Shown: piece by piece, positions 1 through 7,920 of the stretch
How the letters are laid out: each line of letters opens with the position of its first letter
Position numbering within the stretch: the first letter of the stretch is position 1
Source of the DNA: Streptomyces sclerotialus
Lineage (GTDB): Bacteria; Actinomycetota; Actinomycetes; Streptomycetales; Streptomycetaceae
Direction of reading: 5' to 3'
Length of the DNA stretch: 64,000 nucleotides
NCBI GenBank assembly: GCA_000719105.1
Contig: JODX01000001.1
Coordinates: 558,001 to 622,000 of the forward strand
Position numbers and translations under genes: made by a program
The notes under the pieces: model-generated
What the model was told of the DNA's origin: nothing
What the model saw: only the letters and a program-made list of their open reading frames with translations
Databases searched by the model: none

Positions 1-1
1 G

Positions 2-349
2 GACGCGGAACTGGACCGTCTGGAGGCGGTGGTGGACCGCATGGCGGCGGCGGGCCGCGCGGGGGAGCCCTTCCCCGAACTGGACCGCGAGTTCCACGAG
101 CTGCTGTACGCGTCACTCGGCAACGCGCTGGTACCGCAACTGCTGGGCGCCTTCTGGACGGTGTTCAGCCGGGTCGCGGGCGCCCGCGGCTGGACGGACG
201 ACCCGGCACCCGAGCTGACGGTCGACCGCCACCGCGCCATCGTCACGGCCCTGCGCGCCCGCGACGTGGAGGCCGCGCAACGGGCGATGGCGGACCACTT
301 CCGGGGGATCGAGGCGCGGGCGGCGCAGGAGTCGCGGGGCGTGGGCTGA
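2..349 (+). CDS. GntR/FadR-family regulator, C-terminal (FCD) part, 5' truncated
   Basis: This is the 3' end of a gene that begins before the window. The reading frame is open from base 2 and ends at a TGA. The visible 115 residues are helical and match an FCD ligand-binding domain. They contain the pattern LDREFHELL, a later VDRHRAIVTAL and a closing AMADHF, which are the Asp and His positions that bind a metal or organic acid in this family. The wHTH DNA-binding domain must lie upstream. FCD regulators usually repress catabolic or transport genes next to them, but those lie outside the window. The target is unknown. Confidence 0.8.
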   Translation, partial: DAELDRLEAVVDRMAAAGRAGEPFPELDREFHELLYASLGNALVPQLLGAFWTVFSRVAGARGWTDDPAPELTVDRHRAIVTALRARDVEAAQRAMADHFRGIEARAAQESRGVG

Positions 350-390
350 ACCGCCTCCGCCGTGCTCGTCCCCGCCCGTACCCTGACCCG

Positions 391-819
391 ATGACCGAGC
401 CCTGGAACCCGACGGCCCCCGGTGTGCTCACCCTCCCCTCGGGCCGCCTCGTACGCGGCCGCGGCCTGCGCCACCCGCTCCCGGAGGGCCCTGCCCCCAC
501 GTACGCGGTGTACCTCCTCGGCAGCCGGCCCCCCGAGACCGCCTGGGAGTCCTCCTGGCTCCCCTGGCCGGACTTCCGCCTCCCCACCGACCGCGCACGA
601 GCCTCCGAACTCCTCCGGGACGCCTGGTCCCGCACCCTCACCGACCGCGTCGAACTCGCCTGCGGCGGCGGCCGCGGCCGCACGGGCACAGCCCTGGCCT
701 GCCTTGCGGTGCTGGACGGGATCCCTCCGGGCGAGGCGGTGGCGTATGTACGGGAGCACTACGACCGGCGCGCGGTGGAGACGCCTTGGCAGCGGAGGTA
801 TGTGCGGAGGTTCGCCTGA
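391..819 (+). CDS. Protein-tyrosine-phosphatase-like protein
   Basis: A 142-aa protein with the two hallmarks of a cysteine-based phosphatase. One is a WPD loop at residues 59-61, whose Asp61 would be the general acid. The other is a P-loop CGGGRGRTG starting at Cys91, with Arg97 completing the CX5R motif. By family knowledge such enzymes remove phosphate from phosphotyrosine through a cysteinyl-phosphate intermediate. The protein has no signal peptide or membrane segment, so it is probably cytoplasmic. The usual His before the catalytic Cys is replaced by Ala, which is common in compact bacterial relatives. It appears to be a single-gene unit about 40 bp after the FCD regulator. The substrate is unknown. 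Confidence 0.75.
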   Translation: MTEPWNPTAPGVLTLPSGRLVRGRGLRHPLPEGPAPTYAVYLLGSRPPETAWESSWLPWPDFRLPTDRARASELLRDAWSRTLTDRVELACGGGRGRTGTALACLAVLDGIPPGEAVAYVREHYDRRAVETPWQRRYVRRFA

Positions 820-878
820 CCGGGGTTCACCTCGAACGGGTGACGCTTGTGGGTTCCCGCTCGTGCACCCCGCCCCGT

Positions 879-902
879 CGAGTTTAGTGACTGCTAAACT
901 CG
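879..902. promoter_or_regulatory. Palindromic operator upstream of toxin-antitoxin pair
   Basis: A perfect inverted repeat, CGAGTTTAG and CTAAACTCG, separated by six bases. It ends 15 bases before the GTG start of the broken toxin gene. It is much richer in A/T than its surroundings. Its position fits an operator for the XRE antitoxin encoded downstream, which would autorepress the module. The assignment is inferred from position and symmetry. Confidence 0.6.
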
Positions 903-917
903 GTGAAAGGGCTGAAG

Positions 918-1298
918 GTGACGGAGCAATGGGACGTTTACCTGACCAGCGAGGTGGACCAGTGGTTGAACGACCTTGAGAAGAGCGACCCGGAGTCGTA
1001 TGTGCTCGTCAACCAGGCGATCTGAATCCTGGCCTGCCACGGGCCCGCGGAAGGCCGGCCGCTGGTCGATCGGATCAGGGGATCGACCCTGCACAATCTC
1101 AAGGAACTCCGGCCCGGTTCGAGTAGGCGGAGCGAGGTGCGCATCCTGTTCGTCTTCGACCCGTGGCGCTCGGCGATCCTGCTGATCGCCGGTGACAAGT
1201 CCGGTAGCTGGCGTACCTGGTACGAGGAAGCGATCCCGCTGGCCGAGCTCCGGTACGCGGAGTACGTGGCCGATCGGAAGAAGGAGTCGGAGAGGTGA
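918..1298 (+). pseudogene. RelE/HigB-type toxin gene interrupted by an in-frame TGA
   Basis: From GTG 918 the frame reads 35 codons (MTEQWDVYLTSEVDQW at the start), meets TGA at 1023-1025, then continues for 90 further codons to TGA at 1296-1298. The part after the stop contains the toxin core: HNLKELRPG, RILFVFDPW and LIAGDKSG, typical of phage-derived Gp49/HigB-like mRNA interferases of the RelE fold. By family knowledge these cleave mRNA on the ribosome. Codon use and protein similarity are continuous across the TGA, so a single nonsense change is the simplest reading. The gene overlaps the antitoxin start by GTGA, the normal coupling for this module. With the stop, the catalytic part would not be made unless translation restarts or reads through. 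A sequencing error is possible. Confidence 0.75.
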
Positions 1299-1618
1299 GC
1301 GGAAACGTCAGGTGGTCGGCCAGTGGGCATCGTGAGCGGGCCGAAGAGCTGGCTGGTGGCCCGGAGGCGTTCCTGGAGGGGGCCCGGCGCATGCTTGCCG
1401 AGGCCCAGGCCTGGCGGTTGGTGGACATGAGGCAGGAGCGCGGCTTCACCCAGGCGCAGGTGGCCGAGCGCATGGGCGTGAGCAAGGGGCGGATCTCTCA
1501 GATCGAGAGCGGTCACGTCTCCGGAACGGACGTGGTCGCCCGGTACGTCGAGGCGCTGGGCGGCAGCCTGGTCATGGTCGCCGTCTTCGACGACGGGGAC
1601 CTACGCAAGGTGGGCTGA
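1295..1618 (+). CDS. XRE-family antitoxin (HigA-like)
   Basis: A 107-aa helix-turn-helix protein. The HTH runs over about residues 41-75 and includes FTQAQVAERMGVSKGRISQIE, so it belongs to the Cro/XRE class. The N-terminal 35 residues form a helix-rich extension. Starting with GTG inside the last codons of the toxin gene, it lies in the toxin-first order typical of HigBA-like modules. It should neutralise the toxin and bind the palindrome at 879-902. The toxin is broken here, so the gene may survive as an orphan antitoxin or a DNA-binding regulator. Its 3' end overlaps the convergent DUF397 gene by 18 bp. Confidence 0.8.
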   Translation: MSGNVRWSASGHRERAEELAGGPEAFLEGARRMLAEAQAWRLVDMRQERGFTQAQVAERMGVSKGRISQIESGHVSGTDVVARYVEALGGSLVMVAVFDDGDLRKVG

Positions 1619-1885
1619 CCGCACGGTACGGACGAACTCCGTCCAGGCGGCCGCCCCCACCACCAGCACGGGACCGTCCGGCACCTTGCTGTCGCGGACG
1701 GGGACGAGGCCGGGGACTCCGTCGGCGACTTCGACGCAGCTGCCGCCGTTGTCGTCGCTGTAGCTGCTCTTGCGCCAGCGGGCGGCGCCGGGGAAGTCGT
1801 ACGCGACTTCGATGCAGTCGCCGCCGTTGTCGTCGCTGTACGTGCTCTTGCGCCAGCGCGCACTGCTCAGGTCGTACTCGCGCAT
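1601..1885 (-). CDS. DUF397-domain protein with a duplicated domain start
   Basis: A 94-aa protein built from DUF397 sequence. The first copy is short (residues about 8-30, WRKSTYSDDNGGDCIEVA). The second is complete (about 35-92) with WRKSSYSDDNGGSCVEVA, VRDSK and a closing AAAWTEFV. In Streptomyces these small proteins sit directly beside XRE-DUF5753 regulators, as in the whiJ and bldB-associated clusters, and influence development or antibiotic production. The start codon lies inside the end of the XRE gene, giving a 19-bp overlap and probable translational coupling. A GGAGG sits about 10 bases before the ATG. The partial domain duplication is visible at both protein and DNA level. Confidence 0.85.
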   Translation of the reverse strand: MREYDLSSARWRKSTYSDDNGGDCIEVAYDFPGAARWRKSSYSDDNGGSCVEVADGVPGLVPVRDSKVPDGPVLVVGAAAWTEFVRTVRSAHLA

Positions 1886-2709
1886 CGTCTGTGGTCCTCC
1901 GCCGCCGATTCGATCAGGGCGAGGGACGCCTCTGGCGGCAGTGCGGCGGCCCTGAGCAGATCGTAGGCTCCGTGTACCCGCTTCACCAGGGCCGGATCGT
2001 CGAGCAGGCTTCCCGAATACACGGCCTCTGTATAGGCGGTTGGCGGTGCGTCCTCGAACTCGAAGAGCTGGACCATCCGGCCCATGAGGGGGTACGCGCC
2101 GACCGACGTCGGCAGCACCTGCACGAGCACCTTCTGCTGTCCCACCAGACGCGCGATGTGGTCCAGCTGGTCAGCCATCTCGGTGGGTGTGCCCACCGAG
2201 ATGCGCAGCACGTGCTCGTGAAGAATCACCCAGTACATCGGCCGGGTGGCGTCGTCCAGGATGCGGGCCCGCTCGACGCGCGCCGCCGCCTTCTCCTCGA
2301 TGTGCGCCTCGGTGGCGAACGGGTTGCTCGCCAGCGTCACCGCCCGCGTGTACGCAGCCGTCTGCAGCAGCCCTGGCACCAACGTCGGCGCGAACTCGCA
2401 GATCTTCGTAGCCGTCCGCTCCAGCTCCACCACCGCCGCGAAATAATCCGCATACCGCTTGTCATCAATCAGCTTTCGCCATGTTCGCTCGAAAAAACCG
2501 TCGGTTTGTAGAACCTCGTCAATCCGCTGCGCCACATCGAGCTGAGGTTTCCGAATGGCCTGTTCGAATTGGCCGATGTAGCCGCCGGAGACGAATACCC
2601 GGCCGCCCAACTCGACCTGCGTCAGGGCCGCATTCTCCCGTCTCCTCTTCAGCTCCGACCCGAAGAACTCCCACGCCATCCGACGCGATCCCTGCGAACC
2701 ATTGGCCAT
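1867..2709 (-). CDS. XRE-family regulator with DUF5753 domain (WhiJ-like)
   Basis: About 280 aa. The N-terminal HTH (residues about 15-65) includes FGSELKRRRENAALTQVEL. It is followed by a DUF5753 domain (from about residue 95) with FAPTLVPGLLQTAAYTRAV, a stretch shared by Streptomyces WhiJ-like regulators. It is coupled to the downstream DUF397 gene, with which it is thought to form a regulator/partner pair. Two starts are plausible: ATG at 2709 with GGGGG before it, or ATG at 2679 (MAWEFFGSEL) with AGGGA nine bases upstream. The second has the better site and would shorten the protein by ten residues. It is divergent from the small gene at 2825. Confidence 0.85.
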   Translation of the reverse strand: MANGSQGSRRMAWEFFGSELKRRRENAALTQVELGGRVFVSGGYIGQFEQAIRKPQLDVAQRIDEVLQTDGFFERTWRKLIDDKRYADYFAAVVELERTATKICEFAPTLVPGLLQTAAYTRAVTLASNPFATEAHIEEKAAARVERARILDDATRPMYWVILHEHVLRISVGTPTEMADQLDHIARLVGQQKVLVQVLPTSVGAYPLMGRMVQLFEFEDAPPTAYTEAVYSGSLLDDPALVKRVHGAYDLLRAAALPPEASLALIESAAEDHRRCASTT

Positions 2710-2824
2710 GGCCAACCCCCAAGTCCTGCCCTGAGCTTGTAGCACACGGACTCCTGCCGAGTGTAGGCGTACGGCGGCATCCTGGGGATGCGAAGAATGA
2801 AACCCAATAACGCAGGGGAGCACC

Positions 2825-3052
2825 GTGAAGGAAGTAGTTGCAGCACTCGCAGGACGGCACTCGGCGCGCTGCGTCGAAGAGGCGGAGGAAACGGTGGAGA
2901 AATTGCGGCAGGCGCTCGCGGACGCGGGAATTGTGTTGCCGACACTGCGGATCGACCCGGCCACTCTCGCGCGGGAGGCACCCTGTCCGCGGGTGGAATT
3001 GGGCGGGTGTTCCGTGGACGTCGCGGCGCGCCTCGCGGCGGCCTTGCGGTGA
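2825..3052 (+). CDS. Small conserved hypothetical protein
   Basis: A 75-aa protein from a GTG start with a strong GGGGAG site five bases upstream. It is mostly helical and rich in Ala, Glu and Arg (MKEVVAALAGRHSARCVEEA at the start). A VELGGC segment precedes a last helix. I recall similar small proteins next to WhiJ-like loci in other Streptomyces, but know of no function. Its stop overlaps the next gene's start (GTGA), so the two are likely co-translated. It is divergent from the XRE/DUF397 pair, with about 115 bp between them. Confidence 0.65.
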   Translation: MKEVVAALAGRHSARCVEEAEETVEKLRQALADAGIVLPTLRIDPATLAREAPCPRVELGGCSVDVAARLAAALR

Positions 3053-3288
3053 GTGCCGTGACGGGGAGCGGGCCGAGACTGCCGGTCGGGTCGTACGCCG
3101 TCGACACCAGTACGGGGGAGGTGGGCCGCGTCATGGGCCACGAGGGGCCGTACATCCAGCTCCGGCCCGTCGGTGGCGGGCGGGAGTGGGACTGCGACCC
3201 CGGGGACGTACGGGCCGCCACGGCCCAGGAGCGGCTGCGCGCGGCCACCTCGTACGAGAACGCCCGCAGCCGGGGGGAAGTGCCTTGA
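3049..3288 (+). CDS. Small hypothetical protein, GPY(I/V)Q-GGGREWD family
   Basis: A 79-aa protein starting with GTG in the GTGA overlap with the preceding gene. The core reads VGRVMGHEGPYIQLRPVGG followed by GREWD, then an Arg/Ala-rich tail ending ARSRGEVP. The pattern resembles a small beta-barrel (SH3-like) domain, but no function is known to me. A clear relative occurs in this window on the other strand at 30638-31076, where KIMGFEGPYVQCRPLGGGRE is seen. Both copies sit downstream of a small partner gene with a GTGA overlap, so the family seems to travel in two-gene units beside regulators. Confidence 0.7.
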   Translation: MSAVTGSGPRLPVGSYAVDTSTGEVGRVMGHEGPYIQLRPVGGGREWDCDPGDVRAATAQERLRAATSYENARSRGEVP

Positions 3289-3318
3289 GCGTCGGCGCCG
3301 TGGGCGAGAATGGACGGC

Positions 3319-4065
3319 ATGAGTCTGTTCCGCGACGACGGCATCGTGCTGCGCACCCAGAAGCTGGGTGAGGCGGACCGGATCATCACGCTGCTCACGC
3401 GGGGTCACGGCCGGGTACGGGCCGTGGCCCGCGGCGTGCGGCGCACCAAGTCGAAGTTCGGGGCCCGGCTGGAGCCGTTCTCCCACGTGGACGTGCAGTT
3501 CTTCGCGCGGAACAGCGAGCTGGTCGGGCGCGGGCTGCCGCTGTGCACGCAGAGTGAGACCATCGCGGCGTACGGGAGCGGGATCGTGACCGACTACGCG
3601 CGCTACACCGCCGGGACGGCCATGCTGGAGACGGCCGAGCGGTTCACCGATCACGAGGGCGAGCCGGCCGTACAGCAGTATCTGCTGCTCGTGGGCGCGC
3701 TCCGGACCCTCGCCCGCGGCGAGCACGCACCGCATCTCGTGCTCGACGCGTTCCTGCTGCGCTCCCTCGCCGTGAACGGGTACGCGCCCAGTTTCGGCGA
3801 CTGCGCCAAGTGCGGGATGCCCGGGCCGAACCGGTTCTTCTCGGTGGCGTCCGGCGGCTCCGTCTGTGTGGACTGCCGGGTGCCCGGCAGTGTCGTACCG
3901 TCTCCCCAGGCCCTCGCGCTGCTCGGGGCGCTGCTCACGGGAGACTGGGCGACGGCCGACGCGTGCGAGGCGCGGTACGTGCGGGAGGGCAGCGGGCTCG
4001 TCTCCGCGTATCTGCACTGGCATCTGGAACGCGGGCTGCGTTCGCTGCGTTACGTGGAGAAATAG
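3319..4065 (+). CDS. recO: DNA repair protein RecO
   Basis: A 248-aa recombination mediator. RecO anneals single-stranded DNA and helps load RecA in the RecFOR pathway. The N-terminal OB-fold is visible in MSLFRDDGIVLRTQKLGEAD and the following TLLTRGHGRVRAVARG. A zinc site in the C-terminal part is formed by Cys162, Cys165, Cys183 and Cys186 (CAKC and CVDC). The start at 3319 is preferred over an ATG nine bases upstream because MSLFRDDGIV is the conserved family start. It is followed at 54 bp by the isoprenyl transferase gene, the usual order in Streptomyces. Confidence 0.95.
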   Translation: MSLFRDDGIVLRTQKLGEADRIITLLTRGHGRVRAVARGVRRTKSKFGARLEPFSHVDVQFFARNSELVGRGLPLCTQSETIAAYGSGIVTDYARYTAGTAMLETAERFTDHEGEPAVQQYLLLVGALRTLARGEHAPHLVLDAFLLRSLAVNGYAPSFGDCAKCGMPGPNRFFSVASGGSVCVDCRVPGSVVPSPQALALLGALLTGDWATADACEARYVREGSGLVSAYLHWHLERGLRSLRYVEK

Positions 4066-4119
4066 CCGCCGAGCAGCAACTCGGGCCGAACCGAATCATC
4101 GCTAGGAGACGTGAAGCAC

Positions 4120-4974
4120 ATGGCCGTACGCGGGTTCCTGGGGCGCCAGCGCCGCGAGTACAAGACGCCGGAGCCGCACCCGTCCGGCGCCCGCGCGCCC
4201 AAGCTCCCCGGCGAGCTGGTCCCGAACCACGTGGCGATCGTCATGGACGGGAACGGCCGCTGGGCCAAGGAGCGCGGCCTGCCGCGGACCGAGGGCCACA
4301 AGGTCGGCGCCGAGCGCGTCCTGGACGTGCTCCAGGGCGCGATCGAGATGGGCGTGGGTGCCGTCTCCCTGTACGCCTTCTCCACGGAGAACTGGAAGCG
4401 TTCGCCGGACGAGGTGCGCTTCCTGATGAACTTCAACCGGGACTTCATCCGCAAGAGCAGGGACCAGCTCGACGAGCTCGGGGTGCGGGTGCGCTGGGTG
4501 GGGCGGATGCCCAAGCTGTGGAAGTCGGTGGCCCAGGAGCTGCAGATCGCTCAGGAGCAGACCAAGGGCAACGACCGGCTCACGCTCTACTTCTGCATGA
4601 ACTACGGCGGCCGGGCCGAGATCGCGGACGCGGCGCAGGCCCTCGCCGAGGACGTGCGAGCGGGCCGGCTCGACCCGTCGAAGGTCACCGAGAAGACCTT
4701 CGCGAAGTACCTCTACTACCCGGACATGCCGGATGTTGACCTGTTCCTGCGGCCGAGCGGCGAGCAGCGCACGTCGAACTACCTGATCTGGCAGAGCGCC
4801 TACGCCGAGATGGTCTTCCAGGACGTGCTGTGGCCGGACTTCGACCGCCGCGACCTGTGGCGCGCCTGCGTCGAGTACGCCTCCCGCGACCGCCGCTTCG
4901 GCGGCGCCGTCCCGAACGAGGAGCTCCTGGAGATGGAGAAGGCGATGCGGGGCAACGAGGAGCGGCGGGCCTGA
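4120..4974 (+). CDS. uppS: Isoprenyl (undecaprenyl-type) diphosphate synthase
   Basis: A 284-aa cis-prenyltransferase. It condenses isopentenyl diphosphate onto an allylic diphosphate to make the polyprenyl carrier lipid for cell-wall synthesis. The catalytic MDGNGRW motif lies at residues 42-48, with Asp43 binding the diphosphate through magnesium. The C-terminal [12 protein letters not shown] motif supplies substrate-binding arginines. ATG 4120 is chosen because AGGAG lies ten bases upstream. A GTG at 4111 is only two bases from that site. The N-terminal 30 residues are a basic actinobacterial extension. The gene probably shares a transcript with recO. Confidence 0.93.
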   Translation: MAVRGFLGRQRREYKTPEPHPSGARAPKLPGELVPNHVAIVMDGNGRWAKERGLPRTEGHKVGAERVLDVLQGAIEMGVGAVSLYAFSTENWKRSPDEVRFLMNFNRDFIRKSRDQLDELGVRVRWVGRMPKLWKSVAQELQIAQEQTKGNDRLTLYFCMNYGGRAEIADAAQALAEDVRAGRLDPSKVTEKTFAKYLYYPDMPDVDLFLRPSGEQRTSNYLIWQSAYAEMVFQDVLWPDFDRRDLWRACVEYASRDRRFGGAVPNEELLEMEKAMRGNEERRA

Positions 4975-5058
4975 GACCGGTCCGCCCGCCCGGTGGACGG
5001 CACCGTCCGCGGCTGCCCTTACGATCACGGCTGGTCAGCACAGCAATCGGGAGGGGCC

Positions 5059-5610
5059 ATGGCCGGAGACCAGGGGACGGCACAGCAGGAGGACGCACAG
5101 GAGGCGGAGACGGTCGGGCTGGAGTACCAGCCGGCCGTGGAGGACTACCGGTCCGCGCTGCGGGTGCGCACGAGGATCAGCAAGGCGGCCAGACCGATGC
5201 GCTGGACGTGCGTCCTCGCGGCCGTGCTGGTCGCCGTGCACGTGCTGCTCTCGCTGAGCAACGGAGCCTCCGTGGACTGGAGGCTCGTCGGCCTCCTGGC
5301 GTTCTGCGCCGTCCTGCTGCTCGCGTTGCCCCGGCTCCAGGCGCGGCAGGTGTACCGCGTCTGCCGGCGGCAGGGCACCCACCGCGTCACGGTGGCGGAC
5401 ACGGGTCTGACGATGGTGAACGCCACCTCGTCGTCGACCGTCGTCTGGACCGCGATGCCCCGGTACCGGGAGACCCGTGAGCTGTTCGTGCTGTTCAGCG
5501 ACGACAGGAACGCGAGCTGTTTCACGGTCCTGCCGAAGCGCGGTGCCCGGGGGCCCGCCGATGTGGACCGGCTGAGGGAGCTGCTGGACCGCCATCTGAC
5601 CCGGGTGTGA
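5059..5610 (+). CDS. YcxB-like membrane protein
   Basis: A 183-aa protein. An acidic, Gln/Glu-rich N-terminus is followed by LEYQPAVEDYRSALRVR. Two hydrophobic segments come next (about residues 48-66 and 74-92, the latter reading LVGLLAFCAVLLLALPRLQ). A C-terminal soluble domain has VADTGLTMVNATSSSTVVW and CFTVLPKRG. This layout matches the YcxB/PH-like family of two-TM proteins of unknown function. GGGAGGGG lies just before the ATG. The gene is monocistronic and ends at the bidirectional terminator at 5629-5664. Confidence 0.75.
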   Translation: MAGDQGTAQQEDAQEAETVGLEYQPAVEDYRSALRVRTRISKAARPMRWTCVLAAVLVAVHVLLSLSNGASVDWRLVGLLAFCAVLLLALPRLQARQVYRVCRRQGTHRVTVADTGLTMVNATSSSTVVWTAMPRYRETRELFVLFSDDRNASCFTVLPKRGARGPADVDRLRELLDRHLTRV

Positions 5611-5628
5611 CGGACAGCGGATGAGCGA

Positions 5629-5664
5629 CGAGGGGCCCCGGGCGGTGACGCCCGGGGCCCCTCG
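5629..5664. terminator. Bidirectional hairpin terminator
   Basis: A perfect 16-bp stem (CGAGGGGCCCCGGGCG and its complement) around a GTGA loop. It lies between the convergent ends of the YcxB-like gene and zur. There is no long T-run on either side, as is usual for Streptomyces hairpin terminators. Confidence 0.75.
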
Positions 5665-5693
5665 CGCATTGCCGGAAGCGCCTCGGCCGCCGG

Positions 5694-6110
5694 TCAGTCG
5701 CCGGAGGCGCTCGCACACTCCGCGCACGTACCGAAGATCTCCACCGTGTGCGCCACGTTCACGAAGCCGTGCTCCGCGGCGACGGCCTCCGCCCACTTCT
5801 CGACGGCCGGGCCCTCCACCTCGACCGCCTTGCCGCAGACGCGGCAGACGAGGTGATGGTGGTGGTCCCCGGTCGAGCACCGGCGGTACACGGACTCGCC
5901 CTCGGTGGTGCGCAGCACGTCGACCTCGCCGGCGTCGGCGAGGGACTGCAGGGTGCGGTAGACCGTGGTGAGCCCGACCGAGTCGCCCTTGTGCTTGAGC
6001 ATGTCGTGGAGTTCCTGCGCGCTGCGGAACTCGTCGACCTCGTCGAGCGCCGCCGCCACGGCTGCACGCTGCCGGGTGGAACGGCCCCGTACGGGTCCAG
6101 CGGTCGTCAC
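5694..6110 (-). CDS. zur: Zinc uptake regulator Zur (Fur family)
   Basis: A 138-aa Fur-family repressor. The N-terminal winged helix includes TRQRAAVAAALDEVDEFRSA and a recognition region GLTTVYRTLQSLADAGEVDV. The C-terminal part has HHHHLVCRVCGK and a final CAEC, the His and Cys ligands for structural and sensing zinc. The GTG at 6110 is chosen because AGGAGG sits seven bases upstream. Zur binds DNA when zinc is sufficient. Its position immediately downstream of znuBCA identifies it as Zur rather than Fur or Nur. The gene lies 100 bp after znuB and may share its transcript. Predicted operators are at the znuA promoter (8910-8946). Confidence 0.9.
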   Translation of the reverse strand: MTTAGPVRGRSTRQRAAVAAALDEVDEFRSAQELHDMLKHKGDSVGLTTVYRTLQSLADAGEVDVLRTTEGESVYRRCSTGDHHHHLVCRVCGKAVEVEGPAVEKWAEAVAAEHGFVNVAHTVEIFGTCAECASASGD

Positions 6111-6210
6111 CGTCGCCTCCTCCTCGCGTCTGCGTCTTGCCGGGCCATTGTGCCAGGACGGGCAGGGCTCGGTCGGACGTCGCTCGGATCCCGGGACCAC
6201 CGGGACCGCA

Positions 6211-7113
6211 TCAGGGGCGGCGGCCGGCCGGAACCGCCTGCTCCGGCGACTCCGCGAGCACGCACTCCGCCGGGTCGCCCGCGGGCCGGCCCGCGGCCTT
6301 CGCCCGCCGTCTCGCCAGCGGCGTCGCCAGCGCCGTGAGCAGCATGAACGCGGCGATGGTGAGCAGCACGATGGTCGCGCCGGGCGGTACGTCCTGGTAG
6401 TACGAGGTGACCGTGCCGCCGAGCGTGACGGCGACCCCGATGGCCACCGCGATGGCGAACGTGGCCGCGAAGCTGCGGCTGAGCTGCTGGGCCGCCGCCA
6501 CCGGCACCACCATCAGGGCGGAGACGAGCAGCAGGCCGACGACACGCATGGCGACCGTCACCGTCACCGCGGCCGTGACCGCCGTGAGCAGGTTCAGGGC
6601 GCGCACCGGCAGGCCCGTGACCCGGGCGAACTCCTCGTCCTGGCTGACGGCGAAGAGCTGCCGGCGCAGGCCCAGGGTGACCAGCACCACGAACGCCGCC
6701 AGCAGGCAGATCGCCGTCACGTCCGACTCGGAGACCGTGGACAGCGAGCCGAAGAGGTACGAGGTGAGGTTGGCGTTCGAGCCGCCCGGCGAGAGGTTGA
6801 TGAACATCACACCGCCCGCCATGCCGCCGTAGAAGAGCATCGCGAGCGCGATGTCGCCGCGCGTGCGGCCGTACCAGCGGATCAGCTCCATCAGCACCGC
6901 GCCGAGCACGGAGACGAGCGTGGCCATCCAGACGGGGGACCAGGACAGCAGGAAGCCGAGGCCGACGCCGGTCATCGCGACGTGGCCGATGCCGTCGCCC
7001 ATGAGGGCCTGGCGGCGCTGGACGAGGTAGATGCCGATCGCGGGCGCGGTGATGCCGACGAGGACGGCGGCGAGCAGCGCCCGCTGCATGAAGGCGTAGT
7101 TCAGGATTTCCAT
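6211..7113 (-). CDS. znuB: Zinc ABC transporter permease ZnuB
   Basis: A 300-aa integral membrane protein of the ABC-3 family, with about eight hydrophobic segments. It begins MEILNYAFMQRALLAAVLVG and carries the conserved VQRRQALMGDGIGHVAM loop. By family knowledge it forms the channel for zinc delivered by ZnuA and powered by ZnuC. It follows znuC by 13 bp on the same strand, so it is part of znuACB. The Arg/Pro-rich C-terminal tail (after LARRRAKAAG) is cytoplasmic and variable. Manganese specificity cannot be excluded from sequence, but Zur next door favours zinc. Confidence 0.9.
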   Translation of the reverse strand: MEILNYAFMQRALLAAVLVGITAPAIGIYLVQRRQALMGDGIGHVAMTGVGLGFLLSWSPVWMATLVSVLGAVLMELIRWYGRTRGDIALAMLFYGGMAGGVMFINLSPGGSNANLTSYLFGSLSTVSESDVTAICLLAAFVVLVTLGLRRQLFAVSQDEEFARVTGLPVRALNLLTAVTAAVTVTVAMRVVGLLLVSALMVVPVAAAQQLSRSFAATFAIAVAIGVAVTLGGTVTSYYQDVPPGATIVLLTIAAFMLLTALATPLARRRAKAAGRPAGDPAECVLAESPEQAVPAGRRP

Positions 7114-7126
7114 GGTGCGTGCCTTC

Positions 7127-7894
7127 TCAGCTCAGCAGACCGGTGCGGATCGGGGCGGCGTCGGCGGCCTCGTGCGGGTGGACGTGGTCGTGGCCGGGCA
7201 GCGCGTGCTGGCCCACGGCCTTGGGCGGGGGGCCGTCGTGGACGACGCAGCCGTCGCGGAGGACGACCGCGCGGTCGATCAGCGGCTCCAGCGGGCCGAG
7301 CTCGTGCAGGACCAGCAGCACGGTCGTGCCCTTGCCGACCTCCTCGCGCAGGGTGCCGGCGAGGACCTCCTGGCTGGCCAGGTCGACGCCCGCCATCGGC
7401 TCGTCCATGATCAGCAGGTCGGGCTCGGAGGCGAGGGCGCGGGCGATCAGGACGCGCTGGTGCTGGCCGCCGGAGAGGGCGTCCACCGAGTCCTTGGCGC
7501 GGTCCGCCATGCCGACCAGTTCCAGGGCGTGCCGTACGGCCTCGTGGTCGGCCTTGCGCAGCATGCCGAAGCGGGCGCGCGACAGCCGGCCGGAGGAGAC
7601 GACCTCCGTCACCGTGGCGGGCACGCCACCCGCGGCCGTCGTGCGCTGCGGCACGTACCCGACGCGCTTCCAGTCGCGGAAGCGGGCCCGGGGGGTGCCG
7701 AAGAGCTCGATCTCGCCGGAGGTGGCCGGCACCTGTCCGATGACGCTGCGCACGGCCGTCGACTTGCCGGAGCCGTTCGCGCCGAGCAGCGCGACGACCT
7801 CACCGCGGCCCACGGTGAGGTCGATGCCGCGCAGGACGGGGCGCGAGCCCAGTTCGGCGCGGACGCCGCGCAGGGATATGACGGGCTCGCTCAC
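7127..7894 (-). CDS. znuC: Zinc ABC transporter ATP-binding protein ZnuC
   Basis: A 255-aa ATPase with Walker A GANGSGKST, signature LSGGQHQRV, Walker B LLIMDEP and a switch His in LVLHELG. The last 25 residues are His-rich (GHDHVHPHEAADAA), a feature often seen in zinc systems. The start is GTG 7894 (VSEPVISLRGV), because a clean GGAGG lies five bases before it and directly after the znuA stop. Longer open frame upstream overlaps znuA in another frame and is not coding. It is the middle gene of znuACB. Confidence 0.92.
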   Translation of the reverse strand: MSEPVISLRGVRAELGSRPVLRGIDLTVGRGEVVALLGANGSGKSTAVRSVIGQVPATSGEIELFGTPRARFRDWKRVGYVPQRTTAAGGVPATVTEVVSSGRLSRARFGMLRKADHEAVRHALELVGMADRAKDSVDALSGGQHQRVLIARALASEPDLLIMDEPMAGVDLASQEVLAGTLREEVGKGTTVLLVLHELGPLEPLIDRAVVLRDGCVVHDGPPPKAVGQHALPGHDHVHPHEAADAAPIRTGLLS

Positions 7895-7920
7895 AGGTGC
7901 CTCCGGAACGGTCGCTTGGC

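Noticed and set aside
1023..1025. TGA in the toxin gene as a selenocysteine codon
   Set aside because: No SECIS-like hairpin seen after it and no selenoprotein precedent in this toxin family. A nonsense mutation is simpler.
1867..4023. 718-codon minus frame extending from the XRE gene through recO
   Set aside because: Only the last 280 codons carry the HTH and DUF5753 domains. The rest is antisense shadow of the small genes and recO.
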